Assembly (NCBI GenBank): GCA_026004735.1
Contig: BPJS01000001.1
Location: forward strand, 3,820,859-3,884,858
Length of the DNA: 64,000 nt
Origin: Isosphaeraceae bacterium
Lineage (GTDB): Bacteria; Planctomycetota; Planctomycetia; Isosphaerales; Isosphaeraceae
Direction of reading: 5' to 3'
A program made the translations under genes and the position numbers. Shown here in pieces: positions 37,061-46,238 of the stretch (within the stretch, counting starts at the first letter, position 1; the number at the start of each line of letters is the position of its first letter). The notes below the pieces were generated by a model. It was not told where the DNA came from. It worked only from the letters and a program-made list of their open reading frames with translations, and made no database searches.

Positions 37061-37477
37061 TCAGACGGCGATCGAGGGTCGCGGAGGCCGGCACAGGCGA
37101 GGGGCGAGCGGACTTTCGTAGCGGGTCAAGGGCAAAGGAAGCGGGACGCCGATCGGCTCCGGGGGCTGGAGCGGATCGACGTCGGCATTCAGGCAGGCGG
37201 ACTGGCTGGCGTGCCCCGGCGCCGCGTCGCGTGGAGCCGGCGTCGAACAGGGGCGATGGGTCAGGCGAAACGGGTCGGCTTGGGGAAGCGGCCGAGTCGG
37301 CTCGAGGAGGGGATCGAACCCGGTGGCGTCGATCCAGAGGGCTTGAAACTGATCGACGATCGGTCGGTCGCCACGATGACACCCCGCGGCATAGCCGGCG
37401 CGCGGCGAGCTTGCCGCTAGCAGCAGCCCAATCCAGGCCAGAGTTCGGGGGATCGTCGGAACGACGGAACGGAGCAC
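37061..37477 (-). CDS. Small exported Pro/Cys-containing protein (138 aa)
   Basis: 138 aa, starting at a GTG (37477) with AAGGAG 10 bases upstream. The N-terminus (TLAWIGLLLAASSPRAGYAA) is a signal peptide. The mature chain has three or four cysteines (GCHRGDRP, PCSTPAP, ACLNADVD) and several Pro-rich segments, suggesting an extracellular, possibly disulfide-bonded or cell-surface peptide. There is no family match that I recognise. The high Pro/Arg content means a chance frame is not fully excluded, but the signal peptide plus a good Shine-Dalgarno argue for a gene. It is divergent from the ABC permease gene. Confidence 0.5.
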   Translation of the reverse strand: MLRSVVPTIPRTLAWIGLLLAASSPRAGYAAGCHRGDRPIVDQFQALWIDATGFDPLLEPTRPLPQADPFRLTHRPCSTPAPRDAAPGHASQSACLNADVDPLQPPEPIGVPLPLPLTRYESPLAPRLCRPPRPSIAV

Positions 37478-37646
37478 GCGACCGAGGCTCCTTGGGCTTC
37501 GGGTGGAGAGGCCCGAGGCGGAATGGCTCTACGTAATATACGAACTGAAGCGGGCGGGTCGTCAAGCGGCGAAACCGGCCAGGCGTTGATGGGATCCTAC
37601 CGCGCGGGGGCCGGCGGCGTTACACTCAAGGGGTCTGCCTGGCTGG

Positions 37647-39611
37647 GTGGCAAGATCGATTTCGCGGCTGGGCGGTAAGTTGGGAGAGATTGAGTCGGCC
37701 GAGGGCTGGACGGGGAGGTTGTCGTTGTTCGCGGGTCCGATTATTGCGCGGGAGTTTCTGACGGCTCCTCGACCGGCACGGTTTTACATCACGCGGGCGG
37801 CGTTTGCCTCGGTGATGTTTCTGCTGATGTGGACGGCCTGGCAGTCGCTGATCGGCTGGCGCCAGGTTCAAGATTTTGGGGTCCTGGCGCGGTTTGGGGG
37901 TGTCCTCTATCTGCTGTTTGCCCTGCTTCAGCTTACGCTGTTGCTGTTTTTCGCTCCGCTGAGCGCGGCGACGTCGATCTCGCACGAGAAGGACCGGCGG
38001 ACGTTTGTGCTTTTGCTCATGACCGATCTGAGCGACCTGGAGATCGTTCTGGGCAAGCTGGTGGCCAGCTTTATCCAGATTATGACCGTACTGGTGGCTG
38101 GGCTGCCGGTTTTGTGCTTGTGCGCGCTCCTGGGGGGAATCTCGTTTGGCCAGGTGGGCAATTTGTTCGCCGTCACGGCGGCGTCGGGGCTGTCGGGCGG
38201 AGCGCTCGGGTTGCTGATCGCGCTGTGGCGGGATCGGACCTTTCAGTCGGTTTCGTTGACGATCTTGATGGTCGTGGTCTCGGTGGTCGCGGTTGAGGCG
38301 ATTGCGTTTTGGCTGCCGGATCTGAGTCTGTTCGGGGTCCCGCTCGTCGAGGCGCTCAATCCGTATCGGGCGACGCTGGCGGTCTTGTATCCGTCGCCCG
38401 AGCAGACTTCGGCCTGGCGCACCTCGAGTTTTGTGTATGTGACGATCCGGCTGATGTTTGCCGCGGCGATTCTGGCCGTCGGCACGATCATGCTGCGGAA
38501 GTGGAATCCGGGCAAAAGCGAGCCGCGCGAGCAGCGAGAGGAGGTGCTCGAGGAGCGGCTTGAGGTGATCGACGAAGTGGAGGAGGTTTCGGGCCGGGAT
38601 TTGCTGCAGATTGCTCGGCAGGCCGACGTCCGATCGGCGGCCGAGCGGGTCGGTGAGCTATCGACCGTGGCCGGCGAGACGACGGGTCTCCACGTTCCGC
38701 GGCGCGCCCACCGGCGGATCGCGGGACCGCCGCGGCCTTACCGCCAGGCGTGGGACAATCCGGTTTTGTGGCGTGAGCTGATGACCCGGGCCTATGGAAC
38801 CAAGCCCCTGATTATCAAGGCGATCTATGTGGGGCTCTTTGCGCTGGGAGCCTACGCGTTTCACGCTTTGGCGGCCGGCGTGGACGTTCCGTTTGCCAGT
38901 AATCTGGCGTTGATCCCGATCGCTGTGGCGATTCTGAGCCTGATGATCATCAACGCGCAGGGCGTGACGGCGCTGACCAGCGAGCGCGACTCGGGAGCGC
39001 TGGATCTGCTGCTGGTGACCGAGTTGACCCCGGCTCAATTCATCTTCGGTAAGCTTTATGGCGCCCTGTACAACTGCAAAGAAATGGTGATCTTGCCGGT
39101 TGCGTGGGTGGTGGTGATGGCGGCGATGCGGCTGATGTCGGTCGAAAACGCGGTGCTGGCGATCGTAGGCTTTTTGCTGCTCTGCCATTTTGCGGCGATG
39201 CTCGGCCTGCACGCGGCGATCACCTACGTCAATAGCCGGACGGCGGTTGCCCATAGCTTGGGGACGCTGTTTTTCCTGATGGCGGGCATCGGCGTCTGCG
39301 CCTTCCTGATCATCCTGAGTGACCGGGAATTTGGCCGCCAGTTGCTCAGCTTCATGATCTTTATCGGCGCGGGTAGCGTGGCGTTGTTTGTCTCGCTTGG
39401 TGCGCGGAACCCGTCGCAGGCGATCGCCCTGGTGTCGATCCTGACGCCGTTCTGGACCTTCTACTGCGTGATCGCGCTGATCAACGGCGAGTTCATGGGG
39501 GCGTTTCTGTTTGGGTCGGCCCTGTATGGATTCTTTCTGCTCGCGATGCTGGTTCCGGCGGTCAGCGACTTTGACATCGCCCTGGGGCGGACCAACGCGA
39601 TCCAGGGTTAG
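37647..39611 (+). CDS. ABC-2-type transporter permease with duplicated core
   Basis: 654 aa with about 12 membrane segments. Two homologous blocks are visible: EKDRRTFVLLLMTDLSDLEI followed by VLGKLVAS, and ERDSGALDLLLVTELTPAQF followed by IFGKLYGA. This is the gTlxLLxxTpL...GK signature of ABC-2 permeases such as gliding-motility/NatB-like proteins, present twice. A charged loop of about 150 residues (coiled-coil-like, EEVLEERLEVIDEVEEV) lies between them. No ATP-binding subunit is next to it, so it must pair with one encoded elsewhere. The start is GTG at 37647 without a close Shine-Dalgarno. TTG codons near 37720 are alternatives. The PVC dehydrogenase gene begins 37 bases after its stop. 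Confidence 0.85.
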   Translation: MARSISRLGGKLGEIESAEGWTGRLSLFAGPIIAREFLTAPRPARFYITRAAFASVMFLLMWTAWQSLIGWRQVQDFGVLARFGGVLYLLFALLQLTLLLFFAPLSAATSISHEKDRRTFVLLLMTDLSDLEIVLGKLVASFIQIMTVLVAGLPVLCLCALLGGISFGQVGNLFAVTAASGLSGGALGLLIALWRDRTFQSVSLTILMVVVSVVAVEAIAFWLPDLSLFGVPLVEALNPYRATLAVLYPSPEQTSAWRTSSFVYVTIRLMFAAAILAVGTIMLRKWNPGKSEPREQREEVLEERLEVIDEVEEVSGRDLLQIARQADVRSAAERVGELSTVAGETTGLHVPRRAHRRIAGPPRPYRQAWDNPVLWRELMTRAYGTKPLIIKAIYVGLFALGAYAFHALAAGVDVPFASNLALIPIAVAILSLMIINAQGVTALTSERDSGALDLLLVTELTPAQFIFGKLYGALYNCKEMVILPVAWVVVMAAMRLMSVENAVLAIVGFLLLCHFAAMLGLHAAITYVNSRTAVAHSLGTLFFLMAGIGVCAFLIILSDREFGRQLLSFMIFIGAGSVALFVSLGARNPSQAIALVSILTPFWTFYCVIALINGEFMGAFLFGSALYGFFLLAMLVPAVSDFDIALGRTNAIQG

Positions 39612-39648
39612 CGCGTTGAGGCCCCGAGACCGGGAGGCGCGATCGGCG

Positions 39649-42603
39649 ATGCGGTGGGGTCGAACGGTTGCGGTCGGACTGGCAGCGAGAGCCGTCATTT
39701 TCGTCTCGGTGGCGCTGGCCCAGACTGAGGACCTAGATCGAGAGTTGCCCCGGCTTCAGCCGACCGAAGCCGCTTCCGCCCTGGAGACGATTCGGGTTCG
39801 ACCCGGACTACGCGTTCGGCTCCGCGCGGCGGAGCCGGTGGTCGCCGACCCGGTTGCCGCGGCGTACGACGCCGACGGACGGTTGTTTGTCGTCGAGATG
39901 GGCGACTATCCGTTTGCCGAGGATCGGCCGGATGGTCGGGTTCGCGAGCTGATCGACGCCGATGGGGACGGCCGGTTCGAGTCGTCGCGGGTTTTCCTGG
40001 ACGGTCTGGCCTGGCCGACGGGGCTGGCCCCGTACCGTGGCGGTTGGTTTGTGGTGGCTGCTCCCGATCTGATCTACGCCCGGGATCAGGATGGGGATGG
40101 GGTGGCGGACCTCAAGCGGACCGTTTTCACCGGCTTCGGCACTCAAAATGTCCAGGCCCTCGCCAACAACTTGACCTGGGGACCGGATGGATGGATCCAC
40201 GGGGCGTCGGGCGGAAATGGCGGGGAGATCATCCGGCCCGATCGTCCGGACCGGACGCCGGTCAGACTAGGGCCCGGGGCCGACTTCCGGTTCCATCCGG
40301 AGACGCTCGAACTGGAGGCGACCACCGGCGGCGGGCAATTTGGGCTGAGCTTTGACGATTGGGGGAACAAATTCGTCTGTTCCAATAGCCAGCATGCGCG
40401 TCAGGTGGTCTGGGACCGCCAGGTGATCGAGCGCAACCCGGCCGCCCGGCAGGGAGAAGCGACGGTCGATATTGCCGCGGAAGGTCCGGCCGCGCCGGTC
40501 TATCGCATGAGCGAGCCGGAGCCGTGGCGGGTGGTGCGCACCCGTCGCCGCGCGGCCGACCCGGCGATGGTTCGGCGCATCCCGGCCACCGAGCTGGCGG
40601 TGACGGGTTACTTTACGTCGGCCACCGGGATCACCGTTTATCGCGGCACGGCTTTGGGTCCGGAGCGGGAGGGCGGACTCTGGATCGGTGATGTGGGTGG
40701 AAACCTCGTCCACTGCAAACGGCTGGTTTACGAAGGAGCGATTGGACGAGCCGAGCGGCTCGAAGATGGGGTCGAAACGGTGGCCTCGACGGACAATTGG
40801 TTTCGCCCGGTCAACTTCGCCAACACACCGGATGGGACCCTGCTGATCCTCGACATGTATCGCGAGGCGATCGAGCATCCGGCGTCGATCCCCGACGACA
40901 TCAAGGCCCGGCTCGACCTGAGGAGCGGACGAGACCGGGGGCGGATCTACGAGCTGGTGCCCGAGGGATCGGTGGACCGCCGAAGGCCCCAGCTATCGGG
41001 AGCACCCATCCGAACCTTGGTCGCGACGCTCGGCGACCGGGAGGGCTGGTGGCGCGACACGGCGCGGCGGTTGCTGCTCGAACGTCGGTCGCCGGAAGCC
41101 GCCGAGTTGATCCGGGAGTTGCTCCGTGCGACGCAAGAACCGCACGCAGTGGCTGCGGGGCTGATGACGCTCGCCGGTTTGGGGGAACTGGCGGCAGCCG
41201 ATCTGAGACCTTCGTTGGAGCATTCGGATGACCGGGTCCGGATGCTGTCAGCCCGGCTGGCCGAGGGTTTCGTCGTCCGGGATCCGACGCTGATCGAGGC
41301 GCTGGCAAACCGGGCGAGCGAGGGTTCGGCGGCCGTGGCCTTCCGGGCGGCGGTGGCGCTGGGCGGCTCCGCCGAGGCGCAAGCGCTGGAGGCGTTAGCG
41401 CGGTTCGGCGAGCGGGGACAGGCCGACCCGTGGATCCGCCGCGCCGTGGCGACCGGACTCAAGGGTCGAAGTCTCGAGTATGCCCGGCGATTGGCGGACC
41501 GGGGCCTGCTCCACGGGCCGGAGGCGCGAGGCTGGATTGCGACGCTTGGAGAGCTGATCGGCTACGAGGGCACGCACGAACAGATTACCGATTTTCTGGA
41601 TCTGCTGGCCGCCGGGGCGGATCGGGGCGATGTGAGAGCCGGAGTGATGGCGCTGGTCGAGGGCCGGCAGCGGTCAGGGACCGCGGCTCGGGCCGGTCGC
41701 GACGATCCGCTGGCCGAGGCGCTTGCGGAACTGGCGGCCGAAGCCCGCCAGGTCGCCCGCGACCGCGAGGCGGCGGTGACGCAGCGGGTGGAAGCGATCC
41801 GGCTCATCGCCTTAGCGGGGTCGGGCTCGTGGCTGGAGGAACTATCCGAACGGCTGACCGCTGAGGAGCCGCCGGCGGTGCAAGTTGCCGCGATCCGAGC
41901 GCTGGTCCCACGCGGGGGCGACGAGGGTCGGAGGCGGTTGCTCGATCACTGGGGGGATCTGAGCGTGACGGCGCGGCGCGAGGCGTTGGAAGTGCTTGCC
42001 AGCCGCGCTGAGGGATTGGGAATGCTGCTGGATGCCCTCGAAGGGGGCACGATCGCCCCGGGCGAATTGGATCGGATCCGCCGTGCTCAGTTGATGGGAT
42101 CAGACGACCCGGCGATCCGCCGGCGGGCCGAGGCGTTGCTGGCCGTCTCCCCGGACCGAAGCGCGATTCTGAACCGCTACCGAGAGGCGATGCCACCCGG
42201 CGGCTCTCCGGAGCGCGGCCGCGAGCTGATCCGAGCCCACTGCGCAAGCTGTCACGAACCGCAGGGCGGCCTACCGGCGGTCGGTCCTGACCTGAAGTCG
42301 GTGGCCGGCCGTTCGCGCGACGATTTGCTGCTACATATTTTGGAACCGAATCGCGAGGTTGCGCCGGCCTATACGGTCGTGCAGGTTGCGACCCGGGATG
42401 GGCGGGTGGTCTCGGGGATTCTGGAGCGGGAGACCGATTCGCTGCTCGTCTTGCGGCGGGCAGAAGGAGGCGTGGAAGAGGTCCGCCGAAGCGAGGTGGA
42501 GCGTGTCCAGTCGACGGGACTTTCGCTCATGCCCGAGGGGCTGGAGAGCGAGTTGGACCCGGTGGCGATGGCCGATCTGATTGCCGCGCTAAAGAATCCG
42601 TAA
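39649..42603 (+). CDS. PVC-type membrane-bound dehydrogenase with HEAT repeats and c-haem
   Basis: 984 aa from the ATG at 39649 (CGGGAGG 11 bases upstream). The longer frame to 39511 overlaps the permease gene and is rejected. A signal peptide (VAVGLAARAVIFVSVALAQ) leads to a six-bladed propeller dehydrogenase of the kind common in Planctomycetes (AYDADGRLFVVEMGDYPF, NNLTWGPDGWIHGASGGNGG, DFRFHPETLELE, FVCSNSQHARQVV). HEAT-like repeats follow (about 490-830), then a C-terminal haem domain with CASCH and the typical GPDLKSVAGRSRDDLLLHILEPNREVAP-type pattern. It is predicted to oxidise a sugar or alcohol in the periplasm, handing electrons to the haem. The substrate is not known. Confidence 0.9.
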   Translation: MRWGRTVAVGLAARAVIFVSVALAQTEDLDRELPRLQPTEAASALETIRVRPGLRVRLRAAEPVVADPVAAAYDADGRLFVVEMGDYPFAEDRPDGRVRELIDADGDGRFESSRVFLDGLAWPTGLAPYRGGWFVVAAPDLIYARDQDGDGVADLKRTVFTGFGTQNVQALANNLTWGPDGWIHGASGGNGGEIIRPDRPDRTPVRLGPGADFRFHPETLELEATTGGGQFGLSFDDWGNKFVCSNSQHARQVVWDRQVIERNPAARQGEATVDIAAEGPAAPVYRMSEPEPWRVVRTRRRAADPAMVRRIPATELAVTGYFTSATGITVYRGTALGPEREGGLWIGDVGGNLVHCKRLVYEGAIGRAERLEDGVETVASTDNWFRPVNFANTPDGTLLILDMYREAIEHPASIPDDIKARLDLRSGRDRGRIYELVPEGSVDRRRPQLSGAPIRTLVATLGDREGWWRDTARRLLLERRSPEAAELIRELLRATQEPHAVAAGLMTLAGLGELAAADLRPSLEHSDDRVRMLSARLAEGFVVRDPTLIEALANRASEGSAAVAFRAAVALGGSAEAQALEALARFGERGQADPWIRRAVATGLKGRSLEYARRLADRGLLHGPEARGWIATLGELIGYEGTHEQITDFLDLLAAGADRGDVRAGVMALVEGRQRSGTAARAGRDDPLAEALAELAAEARQVARDREAAVTQRVEAIRLIALAGSGSWLEELSERLTAEEPPAVQVAAIRALVPRGGDEGRRRLLDHWGDLSVTARREALEVLASRAEGLGMLLDALEGGTIAPGELDRIRRAQLMGSDDPAIRRRAEALLAVSPDRSAILNRYREAMPPGGSPERGRELIRAHCASCHEPQGGLPAVGPDLKSVAGRSRDDLLLHILEPNREVAPAYTVVQVATRDGRVVSGILERETDSLLVLRRAEGGVEEVRRSEVERVQSTGLSLMPEGLESELDPVAMADLIAALKNP

Positions 42604-42631
42604 ACCGAACAGGGGCCGGGAGAGTCGAGCG

Positions 42632-43273
42632 ATGATTGTTGCCGCCGCTGTTTTGATTTGTGTGCAAACGGAAGAGTTGCCGGTCGTCTTCGAGACCGAT
42701 TTTCGTGATCGGAGTCTGGCCGGATGGACGTTTACGGACCCGTCGGCCTGGCGGATCGAGGAGGAAGAGGGGCGGCCGGTGCTGGCCCAGTTTGCGCCGA
42801 GTCGGTACGAGCCGAAGGTTCGTTCGCCGCTCAACCGGGCGTTGTTGCCGACGCCGCCGCTGGGGGATCTGGAGCTCGAGGTCGAGGTTCGCTCGACGGC
42901 CCGCGATTATGGTCATCGGGACGTCTGCCTATTTCTGGGGTACCAGGACGCGGAGCATTTTTATTACGTCCATCTGGCCAAGGAGGCGGACGACCACGCC
43001 AACAGCATTTTTCTGGTGAATGGCGCGCCTCGGGTTTCGATTGCCGAGAGCCGCACATCGGGGACCGCCTGGGACGATGGCTGGCACCGGGTACGGGTGG
43101 TCCGAACAATCTCGGATGGGATGATCCGGGTCTATTTCGATGCAATGGACCGGCCGGTGATGACCGCGCGGGATTCGACGCTGCGCGGTCCGGGCCGGGT
43201 CGGCGTGGGGACGTTCGACGATACGGCTCAGTTTCGCCGGATCAGGGTTCGCGGTCGGTCAGTGGAGCCGTGA
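42632..43273 (+). CDS. Concanavalin-like (LamG/DUF1080-type) exported protein
   Basis: 213 aa. The short hydrophobic start (MIVAAAVLICVQT) may be a signal peptide. The rest is a beta sandwich: FETDFRDRSLAGWTFTDPSAW, LGDLELEVEVRSTARDYGHRD, CLFLGYQDAEHFYYVHLAKE, WHRVRVVRTISDGMIRVYFD. This matches the LamG/3-keto-disaccharide hydrolase-like (DUF1080) type that binds or cleaves sugars. It lies 28 bases after the PVC dehydrogenase gene (GGGAG before ATG), so both probably act on the same external substrate. Its 3' end overlaps the end of the convergent LysM gene by 32 bases. Confidence 0.75.
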   Translation: MIVAAAVLICVQTEELPVVFETDFRDRSLAGWTFTDPSAWRIEEEEGRPVLAQFAPSRYEPKVRSPLNRALLPTPPLGDLELEVEVRSTARDYGHRDVCLFLGYQDAEHFYYVHLAKEADDHANSIFLVNGAPRVSIAESRTSGTAWDDGWHRVRVVRTISDGMIRVYFDAMDRPVMTARDSTLRGPGRVGVGTFDDTAQFRRIRVRGRSVEP

Positions 43274-43763
43274 TTGGCGCCGAGGGCGTGTCGGCCGCGG
43301 GCAGGGGCGGGGTTCGCAGCACGAAGCCGTCGGGGAGAGGGGATTCGGGCGTCGGAAGCCCGTCGCGGTTGGCACGCCACAGCTCGAAGGCCCACGAGGG
43401 GTCGCCATAGACGCGGTCGGCCACCCGAGAGAGAGTCTCGCCAGTCCGAACGCGGGTAAAGGGAGCCGACGGTCGCCGGGCTTGGCGCGGCCGGTCGGTC
43501 GAACGGGGGATAACGCCAGACGGCTCAGACCGGCCCAAGTCGGACCGCGCAGTCAGGGCCGAAAACGGGTCGTTCTCGGGATCGGGGGTTGGATCCGAGC
43601 GCGCGGGGGTTGGCGGATCAGGACTCTTGGAGGGCTTTTCGGTCGCCAAGCCAGCGCGTTCGACCCGGACCGGAGAGAGATTCGTTGGCCGCCTCAGAAC
43701 CAACGCGGCGATCGCAACGAATAAGTAACAGAGAGCAAATGTGAGGATCGGGCGACGAACCAT
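43242..43763 (-). CDS. Membrane-anchored LysM-like protein (173 aa)
   Basis: 173 aa. A single N-terminal membrane anchor (PILTFALCYLFVAIAALVL) precedes a Pro/Ser/Asp-rich spacer. The C-terminal region holds a LysM-like repeat: FTRVRTGETLSRVADRVYGD, then SWAFELWRANRDGLPTPESP and LPDGFVLRTPP. LysM domains bind GlcNAc polymers such as peptidoglycan. I infer cell-wall attachment. The ATG at 43763 faces the tail-specific protease gene in a divergent arrangement. The 3' end overlaps the concanavalin-like gene by 32 bases in convergent orientation, so no separate terminator exists between them. Confidence 0.75.
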   Translation of the reverse strand: MVRRPILTFALCYLFVAIAALVLRRPTNLSPVRVERAGLATEKPSKSPDPPTPARSDPTPDPENDPFSALTARSDLGRSEPSGVIPRSTDRPRQARRPSAPFTRVRTGETLSRVADRVYGDPSWAFELWRANRDGLPTPESPLPDGFVLRTPPLPAADTPSAPITAPLTDREP

Positions 43764-44015
43764 AGTCCGGACGCGTGGAGCAGCCCTGGCCGCTAGCTCT
43801 CTGGTAACACCAGTTCGCTATCGACCAGGCCGGGGGAGCCGCTAGAGCCGTTCTTAGTGAAAAAGAAGCCCGAGTGGATCCCCAGCGACGATCATGGAGC
43901 CGCCGGGCTTTCATCTCTCGACTTGTTCGACGGCGGTGAGCGGACTATGATTCCGGTGATCCGCCCGGGGTCGCGCTGGACGACTTCCCAACCCCGAGTA
44001 CCGAAGAGCAAACCC

Positions 44016-46121
44016 ATGCCGCGAAAAGACTACCGACGAACGACGGGCTTTCTGGCCCTGGCCGGCGTTCTGGGGCTCTGTGGGCTGATTGTCGGGGCGC
44101 AGGCGCCGGCGGTGAAGGAATCGCTGCTGGATCAGGCGACAGCTCAGATTGTGGCGGCTCTGCTCGAGCGGAATCATTTGGCGAAGCCCAAGATTGATGA
44201 TGAGGTTTCCAAGCGTTGGATTCGCAATTACTTCGAGGCGCTTGATCCCCTGAAGTATTACTTCCTGAAAGCGGACATTGATGAGTTTATGGTCGAGGAG
44301 ACCCGGCTGGACGACCTGATCCAGACCGGCGATTTGTCGTTTGCGAAGAAGGTGTTCGCGCGGCTGCTGGAGCGGGCCGACGAGCGTTACGCTGATGCGC
44401 TGGAAATTCTCAAGCAGGTGCCCGATTTTACGATCGACGAGTCGATCATCGACGATCCGAAGCGTCTGGATTGGGCGGAGACGGCCGAGGAAGCTCGCGA
44501 TCGGCTACGCAAGCTGATCAAGCTCGAACTGCTCCAGAAGAAGCTCGAGGGCGAGGATCTGGAGAAGGCGATGAACCAGTTGCGGATTCGCTACAAGGAC
44601 CGCAACCGCTACTTCCATCAATTCGACATGACGGACCTGCTTGAGGTTTATCTGACGGCGATGACCTCAGCAGTTGATCCGCACTCGGCCTATTGGGGGC
44701 CCAAGACCCATGAAGATTTGATGGGCTTGGGCATTCAGCTTTCGCTGGAGGGAATCGGCGCGTCGCTGATGACCGAGGATGGCTACCCGGTCGTCAAGGA
44801 AGTCGTTCCCGGCGGTGCGGCCGATAAGGATGGTCGCCTCCAGGAAGAGGATCGGATCGTCGGGATTATCAAGGAGGACGGGACCCGCGAAGATTTTGTC
44901 GAGAAGAAGCTGAACGACGTGGTGCGTAAGATCCGGGGACCCAAAGGTACGAAGGTCAAGCTGATCGTCAGGCCGGCCGGGTCGAACGAGGAGCGGATCT
45001 ACGAACTGACGCGCGAGAAGATCGAGCTTCAAGACGAACACGCGCAGGCCAAGGTGATCGAGGTTCCGACCGATCTCCGTGACCAGCCGGTCAAGGTCGG
45101 GGTCATCCAAATCCCCGGATTCTATGGGGACATGCTGGCCGTCGAGCGTGGCGATCCCAACGCGGTGAGCCTGACCAAGGATGTGCGGCGGATGTTGGAT
45201 GATTTCAAGAAAGAGGGAGTCGAGGCGGTCCTGTTGGATGTTCGGGGCAACCCGGGCGGGTTGCTTCTGGAAGCCCAGACGCTGTCGGGTTTGTTTATCG
45301 ACCAGGGACCGATCGTCCAGGTGCGTGAGGCGAACAACCGCCGCCACCTCGACGACGACGACGCGGGAACAGCCTGGGACGGCCCAGTCGTGGTGGCGAT
45401 CGACAAAGGGAGCGCCAGCGCCGCCGAAATTCTGGCTGGGGTCATCAAGGATTACGGCCGGGGCTTGATTGTCGGCGACTCGAGCACCTACGGCAAAGGG
45501 ACCGTGCAGTCGATCATCCCCTTAAACGAGCAGATTTCTCGCGGCAATAAGCTTCCGAACCTGGGCGCCTTGAAGCTGACGATCCAGCAGTTTTATCGAC
45601 CGAACGGCGAGAGCACCCAGATCGAAGGCGTCAAGAGCGACATTCACATTCCCTCGGCTCGGGATCATGCCGACTTTGGTGAAGGCCGTAACGACTCGGC
45701 TGTGGGTTTTGACAAAGTCGCGGCGCTTGCGCACGACATGTACAACCGAGTTCCGCCCCAGCTTGTAGCCAAGCTGATCGAGCGGAGCGAGGCGCGGCGC
45801 AAGGAAGATCCCAAGTTCCGTGAGGACGAGGAGTTCATCGCGCGGCTGATTGAGCGCAAGAAGCGGCACGAAATCTCGTTGAACGAGCAGAAATTCCGCG
45901 AAGAGTCGCGCCGCGACGAGCAGGCCGACGAAGAGTCCAAGGCGAAAGCTCGGGGTCGCAAGCGCCGTGGCCAGGTTGAAGCCTGGGACGAGAAGGATCA
46001 TTACAACCAGGAGCTGGCGCGGATTGTGGCGGACTATGTGGTGCTCGGCCGGCAGGTTTTGCTGGCGGCCCCGACGCGTGCAGAGAATGCGGGCGAGGAT
46101 CTTCCGACGCGGGTCCCGTGA
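44016..46121 (+). CDS. Tail-specific protease (Prc-like, S41 peptidase)
   Basis: 701 aa from the ATG at 44016 (AAGAG 7 bases upstream). The frame runs on to 43857, but those residues are not family-like. A signal peptide (GFLALAGVLGLCGLIVGAQA) leads to the N-terminal Prc helical domain, a PDZ domain (about 240-330) and the S41 core with LLDVRGNPGGLLLEA (about 406-420). Catalytic Ser468 is in GSASAAEIL and Lys494 in TYGKGTVQ. The C-terminal region is highly charged and coiled-coil-like (RRKEDPKFREDEEFIARLIE), as in DUF3340-containing Prc. It would trim periplasmic proteins marked by exposed C-termini and contribute to envelope quality control. Confidence 0.94.
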   Translation: MPRKDYRRTTGFLALAGVLGLCGLIVGAQAPAVKESLLDQATAQIVAALLERNHLAKPKIDDEVSKRWIRNYFEALDPLKYYFLKADIDEFMVEETRLDDLIQTGDLSFAKKVFARLLERADERYADALEILKQVPDFTIDESIIDDPKRLDWAETAEEARDRLRKLIKLELLQKKLEGEDLEKAMNQLRIRYKDRNRYFHQFDMTDLLEVYLTAMTSAVDPHSAYWGPKTHEDLMGLGIQLSLEGIGASLMTEDGYPVVKEVVPGGAADKDGRLQEEDRIVGIIKEDGTREDFVEKKLNDVVRKIRGPKGTKVKLIVRPAGSNEERIYELTREKIELQDEHAQAKVIEVPTDLRDQPVKVGVIQIPGFYGDMLAVERGDPNAVSLTKDVRRMLDDFKKEGVEAVLLDVRGNPGGLLLEAQTLSGLFIDQGPIVQVREANNRRHLDDDDAGTAWDGPVVVAIDKGSASAAEILAGVIKDYGRGLIVGDSSTYGKGTVQSIIPLNEQISRGNKLPNLGALKLTIQQFYRPNGESTQIEGVKSDIHIPSARDHADFGEGRNDSAVGFDKVAALAHDMYNRVPPQLVAKLIERSEARRKEDPKFREDEEFIARLIERKKRHEISLNEQKFREESRRDEQADEESKAKARGRKRRGQVEAWDEKDHYNQELARIVADYVVLGRQVLLAAPTRAENAGEDLPTRVP

Positions 46122-46152
46122 GGCCGGCCGCTCTCTGTTAACCGTGTCGAGT

Positions 46153-46192
46153 GCGGGGATGTGCCGGGGGACGCCTCGAGCCGCATCCCCGC
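46153..46192. terminator. Bidirectional hairpin between convergent genes
   Basis: GCGGGGATG (46153-46161) pairs perfectly with CATCCCCGC (46184-46192), nine bp, enclosing a GC-rich loop that can fold further. CTTGTTG follows on the plus strand. It separates the Prc stop (46121) from the ychF stop (46239). A second stem GGCCCGG (46204-46210) / CCGGGCC (46229-46235) lies next to the ychF end. Confidence 0.55.
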
Positions 46193-46238
46193 CTTGTTGA
46201 AGCGGCCCGGCCAGCGCAGCCGGTCAGACCGGGCCTGG

